A DNA stretch of 30,346 nt from Natronomicrosphaera sp040876735. Lineage in GTDB: Bacteria > Planctomycetota > Phycisphaerae > Phycisphaerales > Phycisphaeraceae. A program made the position numbers and the translations under genes. Where the stretch lies: the NCBI GenBank assembly GCA_040876735.1, contig JBBDPC010000043.1, positions 1 to 30,346 of the forward strand, read 5' to 3'. This document shows positions 1-7,683 of the stretch, piece after piece; position 1 is the stretch's first letter, and each line of letters begins with the position of its first letter. The notes under the pieces were generated by a model. It searched no databases. It was not told the origin of the DNA and worked only from the letters and a program-made list of their open reading frames with translations.

Positions 1-94
1 CGATCAGCAGCGCAATGATGCTGATGACCACCAGCAGCTCGATGAGCGTGAAACCTCGGCGACGTGGAAGTGATTGGCCTGTACTGGCATACAT
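1..94 (-). CDS. Prepilin-type N-terminal domain protein, partial
   Basis: Only the first 31 codons lie in the window; the gene runs off the left edge. The peptide starts MYASTGQSLPRRRGF and continues TLIELLVVISIIALLI, which is the type IV/type II pseudopilin leader. It has basic residues, a cleavage site after Gly, Phe at the mature +1, Glu at +5, and a hydrophobic helix. The ATG at 94 was chosen because it gives a short basic leader directly before GF; the Shine-Dalgarno is weak. It follows the similar gene at 144-1025 by 49 bases on the same strand, so the two may be co-transcribed. In Planctomycetes such proteins are abundant and many are not true pilins. The function beyond the leader cannot be judged. 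Confidence 0.8.
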   Translation of the reverse strand, partial: MYASTGQSLPRRRGFTLIELLVVISIIALLI

Positions 95-143
95 GGTTGA
101 TTCTCGCTGGGCGACGGTGAGGGCGCGTCATGCGTTTCCAGGA

Positions 144-1025
144 TCACGGCGCGAGCTGGCACAGGCGGTTGAGGTCGCCTTCGTAATAGGCCTGATGTCG
201 GCCGTGGTTATCGGTTGAGACATAGACGTTGGAAAAGTCGGTTCGGCCGACGAGTTGGATGGTGTAGACCGCGCCGTCGTGCTGGACGACGTTGTGGCCG
301 TTGAGGTGGGTGGCGCGGAACCAGTGGTGGTTGCTGGTGGCGTTTGCGCTCGGATCGGCGCCGAAGGTGATGCCCTGATCGGAGCCGATGGGCAGCCAGT
401 GCGGTTCGTCGTCGCGGATCGGGCCGATCCAGCGCGGGACACCGCCGCTGCGCTGGCCGCCGCGTGAAGCGAAGAAGTAGCTGGTGGTCCGATTGCCAGG
501 GTGGCCGGGGTTGAAGCCGTAGGCGGCCTGGTACTGGTAGCCGGTCATGTCGCCGTGATCAAGGAAGGCGGCGAAGTTGCGCCAGTAGGTGAAGTCCGTG
601 TGATTGCCTCCGACTGGGGTATTGGCCGGGCAGAAGAACACTTCAGGCGTGCCGTAACGAGGCGCGAGCATGGTGGGGCCGGGGCGTATCCACGCACCGG
701 TGGGATGATTGATCGCTTCGTTGGGCGTCTGGTTGTTGAAGTTGCGCTGGCGTGTCCATTCCCCTTGGTAGTAGCCGCGAAACCATGCCTGGTGACCGTA
801 GAAGTCTCCGGTTTGGAGGGTGACGACATGGTGGCCGCGGTTGTCGGCGGCGTAGAGGTGGTACATGATGCCGATTTGCCGAAGGTTGCTGCCGCACACG
901 GCCCGCCATGCCGTCTCGCGGGCGGTCCGCAACGCCGGCAGGAGGATCGCGATCAGCAGCGCGACGATTGCGATCACCACGAGCAGTTCGATCAAGGTGA
1001 ACGCCTGGCTCCTCGGAAGCCTCAT
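144..1025 (-). CDS. Prepilin-like secreted protein (DUF1559-like type)
   Basis: A protein of about 293 residues. The N-terminus MRLPRSQAFTLIELLVVIAI is a prepilin leader with a hydrophobic helix (residues about 8-30). It is followed by the ARETAWRAVCGSNLRQIG segment typical of the planctomycetal prepilin/DUF1559-like families. Near the C-terminus is an H-x-DG-like signature (NVVQHDGAVYTI). The ATG at 1025 is preferred over the upstream in-frame ATG at 1076 because AAAGGAG stands 8 bases before it and because it places the leader at the very N-terminus. Role: probably an envelope protein processed by a prepilin peptidase. No secretion-system genes are nearby, so its partner machinery is unknown. 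A terminator-like hairpin separates it from the PEP-CTERM gene upstream. Confidence 0.85.
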   Translation of the reverse strand: MRLPRSQAFTLIELLVVIAIVALLIAILLPALRTARETAWRAVCGSNLRQIGIMYHLYAADNRGHHVVTLQTGDFYGHQAWFRGYYQGEWTRQRNFNNQTPNEAINHPTGAWIRPGPTMLAPRYGTPEVFFCPANTPVGGNHTDFTYWRNFAAFLDHGDMTGYQYQAAYGFNPGHPGNRTTSYFFASRGGQRSGGVPRWIGPIRDDEPHWLPIGSDQGITFGADPSANATSNHHWFRATHLNGHNVVQHDGAVYTIQLVGRTDFSNVYVSTDNHGRHQAYYEGDLNRLCQLAP

Positions 1026-1040
1026 GCCGGCTGCTCCTTT

Positions 1041-1100
1041 GAAAACGGCCCCTCGGCTCGCGGGCATGGCTCCCATGGGGAGAGAACCGCCGAGCCGAGG
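1041..1100 (-). terminator. Branched stem-loop, probable terminator of the PEP-CTERM gene
   Basis: CCTCGGCTCG (1051-1060) is perfectly complementary to CGAGCCGAGG (1091-1100). A smaller hairpin, CTCCC-ATG-GGGAG, is nested in the loop. On the minus strand the stem is followed by GGCCGTTTTC, a short T-run. It lies between the stop of the PEP-CTERM gene (1139) and the start of the prepilin-like gene (1025). The loop is long for a classical terminator. Confidence 0.5.
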
Positions 1101-1138
1101 AGCTGCCTGTGTAGGGTCATCCGCGCAACTCGAATACT

Positions 1139-1990
1139 TCAGCCATCCGTTCCCCGGCGTCGGCGGACAAACATCAACATCGAGCCAAGCCCCATCAGCG
1201 CGAGGGACGCGGGCTCGGGGACAAGGGAGACCTGCACCGCGTTGATCAGCCCGTTCTGGTTGTTATAGGTTGATTCGGAGAAGACCAGAAGATCATTCGA
1301 GCCGTCCACCGTGGCTTGGAGTTTCACCCAGGTAAAACCATCACCTTCGGCCCAGGTGTCGGTATTCGCGCTGGCGTTGTTACGGCTGTATTGCTGGATC
1401 GAATCAGTGCTCAGCGAGTTCGGCGCCGTGGAAGTTCCACCTGCACCCACATAGATGTCGTAGTCATCGTTCGTGATGTCATCGTTATTGGTGTATGTCA
1501 TCCGCGAGATGACCCAGACGTCGTAAGTTCCGGCGTCCAACCCGCTGATCCTCAGCCCGATCGTCGATTCCGACGATTCATTTGCGATGAAATCACGGAA
1601 CGTGTCGTTGGCAAAGACGCCGGTCGAACTGCGTCCCCCCGCACCCCAACCCACACGAGCCTTGGGTTGGCTGGCCCAGTTGATCGACGTGTCACTCCCG
1701 GTGCCCAGGTCCAGGCTCACGCCTGTGAGCGCGGCATTGGAGGAATCCACCAAGCCAGAAGCCACATCGGATACCGAGTCGCTGTCCGCACCATAAACGC
1801 TGTTCCAGTGAACCGTGCCGGTCAGGCCGGCCGGCCCCCCGAGATCGGGGTTCGCGGTGGCGTCCACCGAGTAAGCACCCGCCCCGTCAACCGAGCCGAA
1901 GTCAAACAGGATCGCCGCGTTTGCCGCACTGGCGAGCGAGAGGGCCGCGGTGGACGCGAGGGCGGTGAGGGTGCATTGAAGCTTCTGCAT
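1139..1990 (-). CDS. PEP-CTERM sorted secreted protein
   Basis: A protein of 283 residues. There is a signal peptide at residues 1-26 (MQKLQCTLTALASTAALSLA, then SAANA). A beta-rich, Asp/Ser/Thr-rich body follows, ending in the PEP-CTERM tail VPEPASLALMGLGSMLMFV and a basic cluster RRRRG. Proteins with this tail are known to be processed by an exosortase and anchored or released at the cell surface; no exosortase gene is in the window. The ATG at 1990 was chosen over the longer frame (to 2164) because of the signal peptide and GGAGG 9 bases upstream. The body contains a motif (LRISGLDAGTYDVWV) resembling carbohydrate-binding-like folds, but no catalytic domain is recognisable. It shares an upstream element with the hydrolase operon at 2265-4846, which suggests co-regulation. 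Confidence 0.88.
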   Translation of the reverse strand: MQKLQCTLTALASTAALSLASAANAAILFDFGSVDGAGAYSVDATANPDLGGPAGLTGTVHWNSVYGADSDSVSDVASGLVDSSNAALTGVSLDLGTGSDTSINWASQPKARVGWGAGGRSSTGVFANDTFRDFIANESSESTIGLRISGLDAGTYDVWVISRMTYTNNDDITNDDYDIYVGAGGTSTAPNSLSTDSIQQYSRNNASANTDTWAEGDGFTWVKLQATVDGSNDLLVFSESTYNNQNGLINAVQVSLVPEPASLALMGLGSMLMFVRRRRGTDG

Positions 1991-2135
1991 AGGAAGAGTC
2001 CTCCAGTAAAGTGAAAAGATGTGCTGCGACCGTTGACAAGCCACAAAGTGAAAATCCACGCCAAGGGCACAACCACTTGCCCTTGACCATCCACCCCCAA
2101 AGATACCCCGTCCGACACTGGCGGCCATGCCATAT

Positions 2136-2155
2136 TGCGCAAATCCTTTGTGTTT
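2136..2155 (-). promoter_or_regulatory. Shared operator-like element, copy A
   Basis: The 20-base block tgcgcaaatcctttgtgttt recurs at 4958-4977 with one mismatch. Both copies have the same orientation relative to the leftward gene downstream (this one is 146 bases before the start at 1990). A second shared 10-mer, GCAATATGGC, overlaps here on the minus strand (2129-2138) and recurs beside copy B in inverted orientation. Inference: a binding site for the XylR-like regulator encoded at 5118-6314. Confidence 0.5.
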
Positions 2156-2264
2156 CCGCGTCAAAGTTCAGTCCGCCTGGAACGTCCGCCTCGCTGGCAG
2201 AGCATCGAAAAGCCGGCCTGCAAGTGGCGTCACGGGGCCTCCATGCGCCGGGCAACCACGATTA

Positions 2265-2756
2265 TCATTCCGGCTCATCCGTTGGCACAAAGGCTCGCAG
2301 CCACGGGGCGAGCGCGGCAGCCAGTTCCCGCCAGGCGTGCCAGGGATGGACGGCGTCGAGCAGCGGTGGCGTTTTTGCGGATGCGTCAACTCTGCGCCAG
2401 TAACCCCGCAGGCCGAGGAGGGAGCAGGCCTGGCAGTTGTCCAGGCTGTCGTCGATGAGGCAGTCCGCGCCGAGGCCGTGGAGGAACTGCGCCTTGGTTT
2501 GGCCGGCATAGTCTTCCTGGAAGTAGACGCGGTCGGGCAGAGGGTAGCCGTGCCGGCGGAGCCAGTGGCGTGTTTCGTCCTTGCGCGTTCGGCTGCGACC
2601 GGTGACGTAGAACAGGTCTACGCCCGCCGCCTGCCAGTGGTGCAGCGTCTGGAGCGAATCCGTCATCGGGGCCGGGGCCTTGACCGACTCCGAGGACTCG
2701 CCGGGGGCGGGGGTCCAGTCGGCGATGGTGTCGTCAATGTCGATGCCGATCATCAT
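2265..2756 (-). CDS. HAD-superfamily phosphatase, 5'-nucleotidase (NT5C)-like
   Basis: A protein of 163 residues. The N-terminus MMIGIDIDDT carries HAD motif I (DxDDT) with the nucleophile and acid/base aspartates at residues 6 and 8. Motif II is VTGR (Thr about residue 52) and motif IV is DDSLDN. The compact size and DIDDTIADW start resemble the cytosolic 5'(3')-deoxyribonucleotidase (NT5C) group, which dephosphorylates nucleoside monophosphates; the substrate here is not proven. There is no signal peptide, so it is cytoplasmic. Adjacent ATGs at 2756 and 2753 are both possible. It starts 29 bases after the stop of the hydrolase-like gene at 2786-4846, so the two probably form one operon, an unusual partnership for a nucleotidase. 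Confidence 0.85.
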   Translation of the reverse strand: MMIGIDIDDTIADWTPAPGESSESVKAPAPMTDSLQTLHHWQAAGVDLFYVTGRSRTRKDETRHWLRRHGYPLPDRVYFQEDYAGQTKAQFLHGLGADCLIDDSLDNCQACSLLGLRGYWRRVDASAKTPPLLDAVHPWHAWRELAAALAPWLRAFVPTDEPE

Positions 2757-2785
2757 GAATCATGCTCGCTCGGTGTGGCGGCCGT

Positions 2786-4846
2786 TCAGGGAAGCAGGTC
2801 AAGTGCCATCCAGCCCCGGACCAGTTGCCGGTCGAACTCGGCCAGGCTGTCGAGGGCGACGCGGCGCGACTGCCCGTTGCGCTCGCGCAGTAGCAGGTGG
2901 TCTTCGTGGTCGAGCCGTTGGAGGGAAGCGCGGAAGGTTTCGCCCTCGGCGGTCATCCAGGTGCGCGGTAGGCGCGGGTCGGGGGTGACCTCGGCGGCGT
3001 AGTTCCAGCGGGCGGCGTGGATCGCCTGGCCGGCGAAGGTGTAGAGCTGCTCGATTTCGTCGTAGGTGGGCGGTTCGGAGCGCCAGTAGAGGCCGTTGGT
3101 TTCCGGATGCCTGTCACGGACGTTCCAGCGGTGCCGGCGGTCGCTGCTTGCTTTGAGGTACGCCAAGGCGCGTTCGCGCAGATCGCGCGAGAGTCGGCGG
3201 CTCATGGCGGGATCGGTGAGGATGCGTTCGAGCGTGATGCGGGCTTGCAGTTCCTGCTGGCCTTCGCGGATGGACTCGAAGCGGGCGGTGGCGAGCGCGC
3301 CGTTTTCGCCGGGTGCGGTGATGGCGCGGGCGTTGTCGGTGACCATACGGGGCCAGCCGGGGCCGGTCAGCGGGACGTCGCGGCGGGGGAGCCAGATGTC
3401 CATGCCCGGGCCGGCGAAGCCGGACCAGAAGTAGCCCACGCCCGGCCCGGCGTCCGATCGGCCGGCGTCATCGACGGTGGCAGTGGCGAGGTTGCGGTAA
3501 TTTTCCAGCACGGCGTCGTGACGGAGAAAGCCCATGCGGGCGGTGCTGACGCGCGGCATGTCGCCGTCCCAGCCGCGGGCGATTGGCTGGCGTGTTGCGT
3601 CGGGAACGCGGAACGGGCCGAACGGCGACTTGTAGTAGCCCATGCGGAAGTCGCCGATCGTGACGTGGCCGGCCTTGACCGGCGGGTCGCCGCGGCCGTG
3701 GGTCCAGATGTACCAGGTGTACCGCGGCGCGAGTTCGAGCATGACGTCCACCACGTCGCGGGGCGGGTGCAGGTCGCTGGCGACGCCGATGGTCAGCCGG
3801 GTGTCGGTCATGCCCATGGCGTCGAGGCGTTCGGCGACGCCGTCGAGGACGCGCTTCCAGATGGCGCGCCCTTCGGCGGTGGTGTAGTAGGGCAACTCGC
3901 CGGTGGTGCGCTGCCCCGCTTCATCAATGAAGGAGACGGGGATGGCGGGCTCGTCTTCGCCGGCTTTACGCGGGTGCAGGCCCGGGCCCCAGACTGCCAC
4001 CGAGAGCACCGCCGGCTCACCGGCGACCTCGCGGTAGAGACGCAGGAGCCTGTCGAAGATACGAAAGTCCGGCTCCGGGCCCTGGGGCGTCTGCCGAAAG
4101 ACAATCGTGCCGGTCGTTCCGTAGAACGGATCCAGATAAACAGTGGTCGCCAGATGCCGGTCACCCACCGCCGCAAGCTGACGGAACGACGCCCGAAGCA
4201 GTTCGAGGTGACGATCCGACCAGAGTTCGACGTCATAGTGCCCGGCCACAGACTCCGGCGACTGAAACAAGCTGGCAAAGCCCGGCCAGAAGCGCCTCGG
4301 GCCCGACGGGAGCACATAGCTCGCCAAGTCCAGTTGCAGGGGAACTTCGGCCCGCCCCTGGTCGGTCTCGACCACAACGCGGCCGCGGTACCGGCCCGGC
4401 GCATGCGCCGTCGGCGTGTGGACGGTGACCCAGAACGGTTGAAGACGCCCTGCCGGACGCGGCTCGGGCAACAACGTGTCGAAGTAGCGCAGGTCGCCCG
4501 CGTGCAACGTGTCCCGGGAGAGATAGCGCACCTCAATGCGGTCGCTGGCGATACGCTCACCCCTCGGCCCCACCAACACGCTCACCGACACATGCACTGT
4601 CGACAACGGCTCGTTGCCCACCACCACCGCCTGCCCCGACGCTTCCCCGTTGCGTGGCGCGACGATAAGCATCTCATCGCGAGCGTGCGCGCGATCCTGC
4701 TCCCAGTCTGCCGTGACTTCGTGAAAAATTGCCACCGGCACGACCTCGACAGCGCCAGCCCCGGCGGGCCAGAGCAGCAACGCAAACAATGGCACGAACA
4801 TGATCCACCGGCCAGGCAAGGACGCCATCACAACCCGCTGTTTCAA
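2786..4846 (-). CDS. Secreted glycoside-hydrolase-like protein (DUF4091/GH123-like) with C-terminal SHD1 domain
   Basis: A protein of 686 residues with a signal peptide (about residues 1-32). A beta-sandwich follows (about 33-175), ending in PFWVTVHTPTAHAPGRYRGR, typical of proteins with an N-terminal domain before a DUF4091/GH123-like barrel. A TIM-barrel-like region spans about 176-545. It ends in FESIREGQQELQARITLERI, which matches the helix closing DUF4091-type domains. The last 60 residues (PRTWMTAEGETFRASLQRL, then a LLLRERNGQSRRVALDSL stretch) look like an SHD1 domain, common on planctomycetal secreted proteins. Catalytic residues were not assigned, so hydrolase activity is inferred. 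The start is TTG at 4846 with GAGGTGAG just upstream; ATG at 4828 is an alternative with a poorer ribosome site. It is the first gene of an operon with the HAD phosphatase, probably controlled by the divergent XylR-like regulator. Confidence 0.75.
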   Translation of the reverse strand: MKQRVVMASLPGRWIMFVPLFALLLWPAGAGAVEVVPVAIFHEVTADWEQDRAHARDEMLIVAPRNGEASGQAVVVGNEPLSTVHVSVSVLVGPRGERIASDRIEVRYLSRDTLHAGDLRYFDTLLPEPRPAGRLQPFWVTVHTPTAHAPGRYRGRVVVETDQGRAEVPLQLDLASYVLPSGPRRFWPGFASLFQSPESVAGHYDVELWSDRHLELLRASFRQLAAVGDRHLATTVYLDPFYGTTGTIVFRQTPQGPEPDFRIFDRLLRLYREVAGEPAVLSVAVWGPGLHPRKAGEDEPAIPVSFIDEAGQRTTGELPYYTTAEGRAIWKRVLDGVAERLDAMGMTDTRLTIGVASDLHPPRDVVDVMLELAPRYTWYIWTHGRGDPPVKAGHVTIGDFRMGYYKSPFGPFRVPDATRQPIARGWDGDMPRVSTARMGFLRHDAVLENYRNLATATVDDAGRSDAGPGVGYFWSGFAGPGMDIWLPRRDVPLTGPGWPRMVTDNARAITAPGENGALATARFESIREGQQELQARITLERILTDPAMSRRLSRDLRERALAYLKASSDRRHRWNVRDRHPETNGLYWRSEPPTYDEIEQLYTFAGQAIHAARWNYAAEVTPDPRLPRTWMTAEGETFRASLQRLDHEDHLLLRERNGQSRRVALDSLAEFDRQLVRGWMALDLLP

Positions 4847-4957
4847 GTCTCACCTCGTCTTCAAGAATGAAAGCAAACGCTGCAGGCGCCACCCTTCATC
4901 TGATGGCGGCCACCGCGTTCAAGCCTACTACCCTGGTTCGCAGCCGCCACACGATTC

Positions 4958-4977
4958 TGCGCAATTCCTTTGTGTTT
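4958..4977 (-). promoter_or_regulatory. Shared operator-like element, copy B
   Basis: The block tgcgcaattcctttgtgttt differs at one base from copy A at 2136-2155. It lies in the divergent intergenic region, 112 bases before the hydrolase start (4846) and 141 bases before the XylR-like regulator (5118). The 10-mer GCAATATGGC follows at 4987-4996. Inference: the operator for the adjacent regulator, serving both directions. Confidence 0.5.
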
Positions 4978-5117
4978 TTACGCCATGCAATATGGCCGGC
5001 CCGGTTGGCGTGCCTGGTTGGCCAGACAGGGGCAGATGCGGAACGGAAAACAGTTGCGTGTTTGCGTCACACGAGCGATGCTGAAGGAGCTCGCCAGTGG
5101 ACGTAAAAAGGAGCAGC

Positions 5118-6314
5118 ATGGCAAGGCAGAGAAAAAGCAGATCGAAGCCGTGGGTGGCGATTCACATCGAGATGACGATGCCGCAGTCGCTGGCGATGAT
5201 GAAAGGCATTGCCGAGTACGCGAACCTGCATGACGGGTGGATGTTGCACATGCATCCACGGAGCGGGTTCGCGCCGCTGCCGCCGATCGAGCAATGGACC
5301 GGCCAAGGCGTCATCGCCCACGTGGGTACGTCGACGACGCGCCAGCGGTTGCAGGCGTTGTCATGCCCGGTGGTGAATGTTTCAAGCCTGCTGCCCGAGA
5401 TGGACTTACCAAGCGTCGTACCGGACAACGCGCGGGTTGGCCGACTGGCGGTGGAGCACTTTCGCGATCGGGGGTTTCAACACCTGGCGTTCTGCGGCTA
5501 CAACGGGCATGCGTACTCTGCGCAGCGCGGGACGGCGTTTCGCGAAGCCGCCGAAGCGGCGGGGCTGACCTGCCACGTGATGGGAAAGTGGACCCCGCTG
5601 GGCAGGCATCCTGTGGAGCGCCAGTGGGACATTGAACAGGCGGACTTCGCCCGCTGGCTGGCGCGGTTGCCGAGGCCGGTGGGCGTCCTGACGGCCAACG
5701 ACATGCGCGGCCGGCAACTGATCGAGGCGTGTCGGGCACTGGATATTCCCGTGCCTGAAGAGGTGTCGGTGGTGGGCGTGGACAATGACGAAGTGCTCTG
5801 CCTGACCGCCCGGCCGCGCATGTCCAGCGTCGCCCTGCCATTCGACCGGCTGGGTTATGAAGCGGCGGCCTTGCTGGACCGGTTGATGCGGGACGAAGCC
5901 GTATCCGACCGCCGGGTGCTGATACCGCCGACGGAAGTGGTGACGCGCCAATCTTCGGAAAATTTTGCCGTGGAAGATCTGGACGTCGCACGGGCACTGC
6001 ACTTCATCCGTGAGCATGCGGTCGAACCGATCGGGGTGGAAGACGTGCTGGCAGACGTGATGATCTCCCGACGTTCGCTGGAGCGACGCTTCGCTGGCCT
6101 GCTCGGTCGGTCGCCTCAGGCGGAGATCCGGCGTGTGCGCCTGGAACGGGCCAAGCAGTTGCTTGCCGGCACCGAACTGCGGATGCCGGAGGTCGCGGTG
6201 CGCTCCGGCTTTTCCAACGCCGAGCGGTTGAGCGTGGTGTTCCGGCGGGAAACGGGCGTCACGCCCACGGACTACCGACGAACGCACCGTGCCCGCGATT
6301 CAGAACAGGCCTGA
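5118..6314 (+). CDS. XylR-like transcriptional regulator (LacI-type sugar sensor + AraC HTH)
   Basis: A protein of 398 residues. The N-terminal part (about 10-275) is a LacI/GalR-type periplasmic-binding-protein fold. It shows the family signatures NDMRGRQLIEACRALDIPVP, VSVVGVDNDE and a LIPPTEVVTRQSS linker, aligned from memory with E. coli XylR. The C-terminal part (about 285-390) is an AraC HTH (LADVMISRRSLERRFAGLLG; AVRSGFSNAERLSVVFRRET). Such proteins bind a sugar with the N-terminal domain and activate catabolic genes. The ATG at 5118 was chosen for AAGGAG 4 bases upstream; the GTG at 5097 lacks a ribosome site. It is divergent from the hydrolase/HAD operon, which is its likely target. 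The sugar ligand is unknown. Confidence 0.93.
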   Translation: MARQRKSRSKPWVAIHIEMTMPQSLAMMKGIAEYANLHDGWMLHMHPRSGFAPLPPIEQWTGQGVIAHVGTSTTRQRLQALSCPVVNVSSLLPEMDLPSVVPDNARVGRLAVEHFRDRGFQHLAFCGYNGHAYSAQRGTAFREAAEAAGLTCHVMGKWTPLGRHPVERQWDIEQADFARWLARLPRPVGVLTANDMRGRQLIEACRALDIPVPEEVSVVGVDNDEVLCLTARPRMSSVALPFDRLGYEAAALLDRLMRDEAVSDRRVLIPPTEVVTRQSSENFAVEDLDVARALHFIREHAVEPIGVEDVLADVMISRRSLERRFAGLLGRSPQAEIRRVRLERAKQLLAGTELRMPEVAVRSGFSNAERLSVVFRRETGVTPTDYRRTHRARDSEQA

Positions 6315-6410
6315 TGAAGGACAAAGTTTCCATCAAAGGGATAACTGCGAGCAGGGCGGCCCTCGATCACTGCTCGATATTCTGAGCACGCGACGCATGG
6401 CCGCTTTGGC

Positions 6411-7556
6411 TCAGGCGTACTGGAAACGCCGGCGGTAGGCGGTGGGCGACTCGCCGATGGCCTCGCGGAAGACTTCGCCGAGACGTTTGGCATTGGCGAA
6501 GGCGCTGGCGCGGGCGATCTGCTGGATGGACCAGTCCGTCTGCGTCAGCAGGTGCTGGACGTGGGCCAGTTGGACACGGCGGATCTCGGTGAACAGCGTG
6601 TGCCCCACCCGTTGCTGGAACCGCCTTTCCAAGGCCCGCTGGGAGAGGGGGACGTGATCCAGGACTTGAGCGATGGTCATGGGACGGTTGGGTCGGCTGC
6701 GGATGAACCGCAAGGCGGCGGCGACCGCCGGGTCGTCGATGGCCAGCGTGTCGGTGGACTGGCGCACCTCGATGCTCAAGGGAGGGATGAGCCGGCACTG
6801 GTCGACCGCGGGTTCGCCCTGCATGAACCGGTCGAGCATGGCGGCGGCTTCGAACCCGACCCGTTCGCCGTCGAGCGCGACGCAGGAGAGCGATGGCTGG
6901 CTCATCTCGCACAAACTCTCGTCGTTGTCCACGCTGAGCACCGCGAGTTGTTCGGGAATGATGATGCCCATCGAGGTGGCAGCCTCGATGATCTGCCGGG
7001 CCCGTGCGTTGGTGTCGGTCATCATCCCGCAAGGCCAGGTCAAGGTCTTCAGGAACTGGCTCATCTTTTCCTGAAGTTGGGGCCATCGCCAGTCGTCGCG
7101 CTCGATGAAGTGTTCCGTATAAATCGCGCACGGGACATCGGCCTGCCGGGCCTCAGCCAGGAAGGCATCATGGCGATCCCGTGAGTAGATGGTCTTGGGC
7201 AGGCCGGCGAACGCCAGGCGGCGAAACCCCAGCCCCAGCAGGTGTCGGGCTCCGAGCCGGCCGATGGCGGCGTTGTCGTTGGTAACCCGGGGCACGCTGG
7301 GGAAAGCGGTGACCGAGACGAAGGGAATGCCGGCGGTCGTCAGCCGTTCCACATCCGCCGTCCGGATCACCGGCAGTATGGCGCCTTCGAAATTGAGTTC
7401 GTCCAGGTCCGCCGGCACATACTGCCAGCCGCCGCCCATCTGCCGCGGCGCCACGAACCGCCAGGGCCCGTGACTGCGCGCGTACCGCGCGATCCCCACC
7501 TGAATCCCCCGCGCCAGCGCCGGCTCATGCGGTGCAATGACCATCACACGTTTCAT
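6411..7556 (-). CDS. XylR-like transcriptional regulator
   Basis: A protein of 381 residues starting MKRVMVIAPHEPALARGIQV. It has the same architecture as the regulator at 5118. The LacI-type sensor (about 1-265) includes TDTNARARQIIEAATSMGIIIP, LAVLSVDNDE and a LIPPLSIEVRQSTD linker. The C-terminal AraC HTH (about 275-380) includes VPLSQRALERRFQQRVG and ARASAFANAKRLGEVFREA. The ATG at 7556 has no convincing Shine-Dalgarno. A TGCTAGGCT extended -10-like sequence ends about 7 bases before the ATG, which would give a leaderless transcript; this is weakly supported. It converges with the regulator at 5118-6314 and is divergent from the PEP-CTERM gene at 7684, its probable target. Confidence 0.93.
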   Translation of the reverse strand: MKRVMVIAPHEPALARGIQVGIARYARSHGPWRFVAPRQMGGGWQYVPADLDELNFEGAILPVIRTADVERLTTAGIPFVSVTAFPSVPRVTNDNAAIGRLGARHLLGLGFRRLAFAGLPKTIYSRDRHDAFLAEARQADVPCAIYTEHFIERDDWRWPQLQEKMSQFLKTLTWPCGMMTDTNARARQIIEAATSMGIIIPEQLAVLSVDNDESLCEMSQPSLSCVALDGERVGFEAAAMLDRFMQGEPAVDQCRLIPPLSIEVRQSTDTLAIDDPAVAAALRFIRSRPNRPMTIAQVLDHVPLSQRALERRFQQRVGHTLFTEIRRVQLAHVQHLLTQTDWSIQQIARASAFANAKRLGEVFREAIGESPTAYRRRFQYA

Positions 7557-7683
7557 GAGGCCCAGCCTAGCAAAATGTGCGCGATCCTGGGGTGTAGTTG
7601 ACGCGATATCCGCCGCGGGCAGAGGTAAGCTACGTCCCTGTCAAGCGTTTAAGACGCCACCATTTTCACGAGGAGATCTGGAT

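Noticed and set aside
3017..4870. 617-codon open frame on the plus strand
   Set aside because: Antisense to the hydrolase-like gene; composition is Arg/Ala/Gly rich without motifs.
5097..5117. GTG start for the XylR-like gene
   Set aside because: No ribosome site; the ATG at 5118 has AAGGAG 4 bases upstream.
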